Shown here piece by piece: positions 59,068-64,000 of a DNA stretch of 64,000 bases. The stretch comes from Trinickia acidisoli (lineage in GTDB: Bacteria > Pseudomonadota > Gammaproteobacteria > Burkholderiales > Burkholderiaceae), in NCBI RefSeq assembly GCF_017315725.1, contig NZ_JAFLRG010000002.1, positions 1,674,001 through 1,738,000 on the forward strand, given 5' to 3'. Every line of letters starts with the position of its first letter. Within the stretch, counting starts at the first letter, position 1. Both the position numbers and the translations under genes were made by a program. Under the pieces are notes generated by a model. That model saw nothing but the letters and a program-made list of their open reading frames with translations, was not told the origin of the DNA and did no database searches.

Positions 59068-61895
59068 CCGTCCCGCGCTCCACGCTACGTCTGCAGCTCC
59101 ATCGCGGCTTCACGTTCGACGACGCGCTCGCTCACGTCGACTACTTCGCCGCACTTGGCGTGAGCCACCTCTATTTGTCGCCGATTACGACGGCAATGCC
59201 CGGCTCGCTGCACGGCTACGACACGATCGACTACACCCACGTGAACCCCGAGCTCGGCGGCGAAGCGGGCCTGCTGCGTCTGGCCGACGCTGCGCATGCG
59301 CGGCAAATGGGGCTCATCGCCGACATCGTCCCCAATCACATGGGGATCGCGAGCAGCCACAACGCGTGGTGGCTCGACATTCTCGAATGGGGCCGGCACG
59401 GCACGCATGCCCGCTACTTCGACGTCGACTGGCATTCGCCCGATCCGGCGCTGCGCGGCAAGGTCCTCGCACCGTGCTTGGGCGCGCCCTACGGCGACGA
59501 ACTCGCGGCCGGCCGCATCATGCTGTCGTTCGACGCCGCGCAAGGCCGGTTCTTCGCGTGTTACGGCGAGCATCGTTTCCCGATTTGTCCCGTCGACTAT
59601 CCGCTGATCCTGCGCAGCGCGGCGCATGCCGAGCATCCCGAACTGACCGCGCTCGCCGAGCGCTTCGACGGCCTCACGGTGCAGCCCGAGCAGCGGCCGC
59701 GCGCCCAGGCCGCGCTCGACGCGCTGCGTGCATTCGTGTCGGCGAACGGCGCGCAAGCGTTCGATGCCGCGCTCGCCGCCTATTGCCCGAGCCACCACGC
59801 GTCGCGCGAGCGACTGCATCGTCTGCTCGAGCGGCAGTTCTTTCGCTTGGCGTGGTGGCGCACCGCAGCCGACGAAGTCAACTGGCGGCGCTTCTTCGAC
59901 ATCGGCACGCTCGCGGCCATGCGCACCGAGCGCGCGGAAGTGTTCGACACGGTGCATGCGCTCGTATTGCGCCTGTTCGCGCAAGGCGTCATCGACGGCG
60001 TGCGGATCGACCACGTCGACGGGCTCGTGGACCCGCGCGAGTACTGCCAGCGGTTGCGGGAAAAACTGGCCGAGCGCGAATCCGAGCGCCCGCCGCAGCT
60101 CGACGGCTCGCGTGCCTATGTCGTCGTCGAAAAGATCCTCGCGCGCGGCGAAGCGTTGCCTGCCGATTGGGGCGTCGACGGCACGACGGGCTACGACTTC
60201 ATGAACGACGTCGGCGCGCTGCTGCACGATCCTCAGGGAAGAGCGCCACTGACGGCGGCGTGGGCCGAGCTGTCGGGATCGAGTGAGACGTTTGCCGATC
60301 TCGTCTGCGATGCACGACGCAAGATCCTCACTGAAAACCTGTCGGCCGAGCTCGATCGCGCAGCGCGCGGCATCCATCGAATCGCGCGGGAGCACTCGGC
60401 CAGCCGCGATTTCACGTTCACGGCGATCCGTCGCGCCCTGGCCGAATTGGCCATCCACTTTCCCGTCTATCGGATGTATCCGCACAACGGCACGCGTACG
60501 GCCGCCGACGAAGCCTACTTCCGCCAAGCGCTCGAAGGCGCGCGCCGGACGATGGCGCGCGGCGATCATGCGGTCTTGGCATACGTCGCGGCGTCGCTCG
60601 GCGGCGACGGCCACGATGGTCGCGACGTGCGCAACAACCGCGCCAGCGAGCCGCGCTCGGCAGCCGGCATCGTACCCGCCCGCGAACGGCGCGCGGCGGC
60701 CACGCTGTTTGCCCAGGTGACCGCGCCGTTGGCGGCGAAGGCGCTCGAAGACACCGTCTTCTACCGCTACGGGCGCTTGCTCTCGCGCAACGAAGTCGGC
60801 GCGGATCCCGACGAATTCGCACTCGATGCGCACGCCTTTCACGCCGCCAACCTTGAACGCGCGCGGCGCCTTCCGCATGCGCTCGTCGCGACGGCCACGC
60901 ACGATCACAAGCGCGGCGAAGACGTGCGGGCGCGCCTTGCCGTGTTGAGCGAAATCGCGGACGAGTGGACGGCAAAACTGCGCGCCTGGTCAACGCTGAA
61001 CGCGCCGCATCGGCGCGCGTTCGACCCAGCCGCCGAGGCCATGCTGTATCAAACCTTGGTCGGCGCGTGGCCATACGAGCTCGACTGCGCCGACGCGGAG
61101 GGTGTTCGAGCATTCGCCGAGCGCGTCGCGCAATGGCAATTGAAGGCATCGCGGGAAGCGAAGCTGCAAACGAGTTGGCACGCCTGCGACGAAGCGTACG
61201 AAGCGGCCTCGCGCGCGTTTCTCTTCGATATCCTGGCGCCCCAACGGCGCGAAGGCTTTCTGCGCGAACTGTCCTCGTTCGTGGCGCGCATCGGGCGTGC
61301 CGGCGCGATCAACGGTTTGTCGCAAGCCCTATTGCGCATGACGTGCCCAGGCGTGCCCGACCTTTACCAAGGCACGGAGCTTTGGGATTTCAGCCTCGTC
61401 GACCCGGACAACCGGCGGCCCGTCGATTTCGACCAACGACGCGCGTGGCTCGTCGACACCCCGCCGAGCGAACAGTTGCAGAACTGGCGCGACGGCCGCG
61501 TCAAACTCGGCCTCGTGCATCGGGCGCTGACGTTGCGTGCGGTCTCGCCGGCGCTCTTTCTCGAAGGCTCGTACGTCCCGCTGGCGATATCAGGCGTTCA
61601 CGCCGGGCATGCGATCGCTTTCGCAAGGCAACATGGCGACGCTTACGCCATCGTCATCGCAACGCGGCTCGCATCGTCGCTGATCTCGGCGTCGGGCGAT
61701 GTCCCGCTCGTCGATCCGGCGGTCTGGGAAGATACGTCGATCGCGTTGCCGCCCGCGCTGGCGGGACGCGCGTTGTTCGACTGCTTGAGTCCCGCGGCGC
61801 CCAAAGCCGACGGCGCGGGCAGGCTCTATCTGTGCGACGCGTTGAGCGCGTTGCCGGTCGCGCTGCTCGTGGAGGAAGGCGTGCCGCGCGACTAG
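59064..61895 (+). CDS. treY: Malto-oligosyltrehalose synthase TreY
   Basis: The product has 943 aa from the ATG at 59064 overlapping the malQ stop. TVPRSTLRLQLHRGFTFDDA and LGVSHLYLSPITTAMPGSLH are family signatures. The GH13_26 centre has the nucleophile in GVRIDHVDGLVDP and the acid/base Glu in VVEKILARGEALPADW; GTTGYDFMNDVGALLHD and ATATHDHKRGEDVRARLAVL are also diagnostic. It isomerises the reducing-end glucose of maltodextrin to an alpha,alpha-1,1 linkage. It is the last gene of the operon; the next gene converges with a 50-base gap. Confidence 0.96.
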   Translation: MTVPRSTLRLQLHRGFTFDDALAHVDYFAALGVSHLYLSPITTAMPGSLHGYDTIDYTHVNPELGGEAGLLRLADAAHARQMGLIADIVPNHMGIASSHNAWWLDILEWGRHGTHARYFDVDWHSPDPALRGKVLAPCLGAPYGDELAAGRIMLSFDAAQGRFFACYGEHRFPICPVDYPLILRSAAHAEHPELTALAERFDGLTVQPEQRPRAQAALDALRAFVSANGAQAFDAALAAYCPSHHASRERLHRLLERQFFRLAWWRTAADEVNWRRFFDIGTLAAMRTERAEVFDTVHALVLRLFAQGVIDGVRIDHVDGLVDPREYCQRLREKLAERESERPPQLDGSRAYVVVEKILARGEALPADWGVDGTTGYDFMNDVGALLHDPQGRAPLTAAWAELSGSSETFADLVCDARRKILTENLSAELDRAARGIHRIAREHSASRDFTFTAIRRALAELAIHFPVYRMYPHNGTRTAADEAYFRQALEGARRTMARGDHAVLAYVAASLGGDGHDGRDVRNNRASEPRSAAGIVPARERRAAATLFAQVTAPLAAKALEDTVFYRYGRLLSRNEVGADPDEFALDAHAFHAANLERARRLPHALVATATHDHKRGEDVRARLAVLSEIADEWTAKLRAWSTLNAPHRRAFDPAAEAMLYQTLVGAWPYELDCADAEGVRAFAERVAQWQLKASREAKLQTSWHACDEAYEAASRAFLFDILAPQRREGFLRELSSFVARIGRAGAINGLSQALLRMTCPGVPDLYQGTELWDFSLVDPDNRRPVDFDQRRAWLVDTPPSEQLQNWRDGRVKLGLVHRALTLRAVSPALFLEGSYVPLAISGVHAGHAIAFARQHGDAYAIVIATRLASSLISASGDVPLVDPAVWEDTSIALPPALAGRALFDCLSPAAPKADGAGRLYLCDALSALPVALLVEEGVPRD

Positions 61896-61947
61896 CTTGC
61901 CGCGCTTTCGCCGAACCGAGCCGAGTCCCGCGCTGATCGGCGCAGCG

Positions 61948-62718
61948 CTACTGCGCAGCGAGCGGGACGCGCAACAGAAGCGTCGACGGCTCCCCGTCGG
62001 CCAGCGCGCTTTGCTCGAACGTGCCGCCATGCGCCAATGCGACGCGCTGCACGAGCGCGAATACCCAGGCAATGCGCCCCGCCTCGCGCGGCTGTACCGC
62101 TTGGCTGCGCGCAAACGGCTCCAACGCGTGCTGCAGTTCCGTATCGGCCAACGCGGCGAAACGTGTCGTGAACGCGATTTCGATGCGCCAGAAGCCGGCG
62201 TCCAAATCGCTCTTCAGCGCGATCTGCGCGCCGGGCGCGCTCGCTTCGGCGGCAAAGACGAGCATGGTCCACAGCGCTTGCGCGAGACGCTCGCGATCGC
62301 CGTCGCAACGCTCCCCATCGAGCGACGACATGACAGTCACCGTCGCGCCGCGCGCCTCCACGAGCGCACGCCACGCATCCTCGAGTGCACGTTCGACGAC
62401 GGCGCGAACCGGAAAGGATTCGCGCGCGAGCGGCAACGACTTCGTTTCCGCGCGCGTCTTGTCAACGGCATCTTCGAGCAGCTTCACTTGCTGCTCCACG
62501 CCCGAACGAATGCCCGCCAGCGCGCGCTGGGCCGATGCATCGGCGGTGTCCAGCTTGCGTTCGAGCACGTACGCCCAGCTATGAATCGCGTTGAGCGGAC
62601 TGCGCAAATCGTGGGAGACGAGGGACAGGACATGATCGCGCATGAACAGCGCGACTTCGGCCCGCAGGTGCGCGAGACGTTCGTCGGATGCGGCAACGGC
62701 GTTGAAAGACGTCGACAC
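61948..62718 (-). CDS. Histidine-kinase-like protein with degenerate ATP-binding domain
   Basis: The product is 256 aa if it starts at the GTG at 62718, which has AGAGGG 6-7 bases upstream; ATG at 62838 would add 40 Arg-rich residues. The dimerisation/phosphoacceptor motif SLVSHDLRSPLNAIHSWAYV (His36) is perfect. In the HATPase part the N-box Asn is missing (ALWTMLVFAAEASAPGAQIA where NLLxNAxKFTPxG is expected), and no DxGxG box is visible before the final IAWVFALVQRVALAHGG. It has no membrane segment or sensor domain. It may be phosphorylated in trans or act as a decoy or scaffold rather than as a kinase. Confidence 0.75.
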   Translation of the reverse strand: MSTSFNAVAASDERLAHLRAEVALFMRDHVLSLVSHDLRSPLNAIHSWAYVLERKLDTADASAQRALAGIRSGVEQQVKLLEDAVDKTRAETKSLPLARESFPVRAVVERALEDAWRALVEARGATVTVMSSLDGERCDGDRERLAQALWTMLVFAAEASAPGAQIALKSDLDAGFWRIEIAFTTRFAALADTELQHALEPFARSQAVQPREAGRIAWVFALVQRVALAHGGTFEQSALADGEPSTLLLRVPLAAQ

Positions 62719-62865
62719 GATCGCCCTCTTGGAAAGTCGCTCGGCTGTCCCGGCAGCGTCGCCGCAACGAGAGGGCAAGTGCCGCTCGTCACGTCGCAAC
62801 GGCCCGTGACGCCATAAGCGTGTTGAGTAGACGGACATTATAGGCACCCCGGGCGGTGCAGCGCC

Positions 62866-62871
62866 TACAAT
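62866..62871 (+). promoter_or_regulatory. Possible -10 box of the FKBP gene
   Basis: TACAAT lies 34 bases before the FKBP start, within a short dyad region (GCACC...GGTGC at 62844-62859). No strong -35 is seen. Confidence 0.35.
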
Positions 62872-62904
62872 GACGGTTTCATCTGAAATCGGAGCGTAAC
62901 CATC

Positions 62905-63246
62905 ATGACAATCGTGACCACCGAATCGGGATTGAAGTACGAGGATTTGACTGAAGGTACGGGTGCCGAGGCGGCCGCAGGCCGCACGGTCAGCGTCCAC
63001 TACACGGGCTGGCTGGCCGACGGCCAGAAGTTCGATTCGAGCAAGGACCGCAATGATCCGTTCGCATTCGTACTCGGCGGCGCAATGGTCATCAAGGGCT
63101 GGGATGAAGGCGTGCAAGGCATGAAGGTCGGCGGCGTGCGGCGCTTGACGATTCCGCCGCAACTCGGCTACGGCGTGCGCGGCGCGGGCGGCGTCATTCC
63201 GCCGAATGCGACGCTCGTCTTCGAAGTCGAATTGCTCGAAGCTTGA
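62905..63246 (+). CDS. FKBP-type peptidyl-prolyl cis-trans isomerase
   Basis: The product has 113 aa, a single FKBP domain without signal peptide, so cytoplasmic. Active-site residues of the FK506-binding pocket are in place: VSVHYTGWLADGQKFDSSKD (Tyr, Asp), FAFVLGGAMVIKGWDEGVQG (Phe, Val-Ile, Trp) and PPQLGYGVRGAGGVIPPNAT (Tyr, Ile-Pro-Pro). It catalyses proline isomerisation in folding. This short form is the Mip-like/BPSS1823-type stand-alone FKBP common in Burkholderia, some of which influence virulence. It is divergent from the kinase-like gene. Confidence 0.95.
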   Translation: MTIVTTESGLKYEDLTEGTGAEAAAGRTVSVHYTGWLADGQKFDSSKDRNDPFAFVLGGAMVIKGWDEGVQGMKVGGVRRLTIPPQLGYGVRGAGGVIPPNATLVFEVELLEA

Positions 63247-63276
63247 GCGCATAGCCGAACGGCATACCGCATAACG

Positions 63277-64000
63277 ATGAACGAGCACGCAATCGTATCG
63301 CCCGCCTTGGCGCTGCGCCACTACGGCGCCGTCAGCGCATGCGACGTGCATACGTTCCATCAGATCGTGCTCGGCGTGGACGGTGCGATGGAGATGGCCG
63401 TCGACGGTGTCGGCCATCGCATCGACGCGCGCCACGCTTGGCTGATTCCCGCCGGCGCGCGCCACGAGTACGCGGGCATCGGCGAGAACCGGCAGCTCGT
63501 GCTCGACGTACCGTGCGCTTCGTTGGCGCTGCCCGAGCGTTTTTTCTCGCGCGCGCTGCCGTTGACGATGAACGATGCGCTCGTCGGCATCGTGCACGAT
63601 GCCGCTTCGTATGCCGCACGCATGGACCGGCTGGATGCGACGTCGGAAGCGGATCGCCGTGCAGTCGGTACGCTGGCTGATGCGCAGGACACGGCGCGCG
63701 CGGCAGGTTCGGCACATTCGGCACGCCGCTTGGCATGGGATACCGCGGCGCGCTTGGCGGTCTTGCTCGGCGACAGCATCGGCGTCGAAACGCCGGCCTC
63801 GGGGCTCGACTATGCGCGCATCGACAAATGGTTGCGCACGCATCTATCTGAGCCTCTGCGCGTCACCGATCTCGCCGCGCACTGCGGCCTCGGCGAACGC
63901 CGTTTCCATCAGCTCTTCGACGAGGCGTTCGGCACGACACCTCATCGTTATCTGCAGCGGCTTCGTCTCGACACGGCGCTCGCGCTGCTATGCGATCCGC
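63277..64000 (+). CDS. AraC-family transcriptional regulator, truncated by window edge
   Basis: 241 codons are visible from the ATG at 63277, 30 bases after the FKBP stop. The N-terminal cupin-like domain (VHTFHQIVLGVDGAMEMAVD, HAWLIPAGARHEYAGIGENR) suits AraC sensors. An Ala-rich linker follows, then the first HTH (LSEPLRVTDLAAHCGLGERR, FHQLFDEAFGTTPHRYLQRL) and the start of the second (RLDTALALLCDP). The end lies outside the window. The ligand is unknown; the short gap suggests possible co-transcription with the FKBP gene. Confidence 0.93.
   Translation, partial: MNEHAIVSPALALRHYGAVSACDVHTFHQIVLGVDGAMEMAVDGVGHRIDARHAWLIPAGARHEYAGIGENRQLVLDVPCASLALPERFFSRALPLTMNDALVGIVHDAASYAARMDRLDATSEADRRAVGTLADAQDTARAAGSAHSARRLAWDTAARLAVLLGDSIGVETPASGLDYARIDKWLRTHLSEPLRVTDLAAHCGLGERRFHQLFDEAFGTTPHRYLQRLRLDTALALLCDP

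Noticed and set aside
59085..60908. A 607-codon minus-strand open frame opposite treY
   Set aside because: Same reason: antisense shadow in a high-GC gene, no recognisable domain.
1..64000. tRNA, rRNA, CRISPR arrays, insertion sequences and att sites
   Set aside because: I looked for clover-leaf ends, regularly spaced repeats, transposase motifs (DDE, IS-type ends) and tRNA-associated direct repeats and found none that hold up; the accessory cassettes therefore have no visible mobilising element.

Overview
The window is about 63% GC and reads as a chromosomal segment of a Burkholderiaceae bacterium of the Paraburkholderia/Trinickia/Burkholderia group. The signs are a DUF3563 small protein, a BPSS1780-type membrane protein next to thrB, an mprF-acvB pair, a three-subunit FAD-dependent glucose-type dehydrogenase, and the large glgE/treS-mak operon arrangement. 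I see no tRNA, rRNA, CRISPR array or insertion sequence.

Layout. 1-7.6 kb is a mosaic of small genes and remnants: a partial acetyltransferase, a secreted alpha/beta hydrolase, a DUF4157 protein with a possible C-terminal nuclease toxin plus a secreted partner, alanine dehydrogenase (ald), a higA-type antitoxin remnant, two small conserved proteins, and a family 3 solute-binding protein that has lost its start. 7.7-12.1 kb is a compact accessory cassette: a ribbon-helix-helix protein, a PHP-SMC-like ATPase (TrlF family) and an AlbA_2/Schlafen-type ATP-binding protein. It is bordered by truncated SDR and AraC genes. 12.8-22.1 kb carries a pectinacetylesterase-family hydrolase with a membrane-anchored neighbour, mprF-acvB (lysyl-phosphatidylglycerol synthesis/flipping and hydrolysis), a zinc ribbon, a NYN-LOTUS protein and an odd hypothetical protein. 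22.6-24.4 kb holds a translationally coupled pair of an ABC-type ATPase and a PD-(D/E)XK-like nuclease, a good candidate for a little-described defence system.

24.6-43 kb is mostly core metabolism and regulation: AMP nucleosidase (amn), thrB, a PHB-depolymerase-like esterase, PAP2 phosphatase, modE, a CYTH-CHAD protein, a tautomerase with a divergent LysR regulator, an Xre/RES toxin-antitoxin pair, a metallophosphoesterase, the gamma-alpha-beta genes of an FAD-dependent sugar dehydrogenase, and a VOC protein.

43.5-61.9 kb is one unidirectional operon of seven genes (glgE with an extra N-terminal domain, treS-maltokinase fusion, glgB, glgX, treZ, malQ, treY). Most joints are overlapping stop/start codons. 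Together they can convert trehalose to maltose-1-phosphate and then branched alpha-glucan, and alpha-glucan back to trehalose. The window ends with a histidine-kinase-like protein that looks catalytically degenerate, an FKBP-type prolyl isomerase, and a partial AraC regulator.

The most promising material for new biology is the TrlF/AlbA_2/RHH cassette, the ATPase-nuclease pair, the DUF4157 toxin candidate and its possible relatives, and the duplicated GH13-like domain on GlgE.
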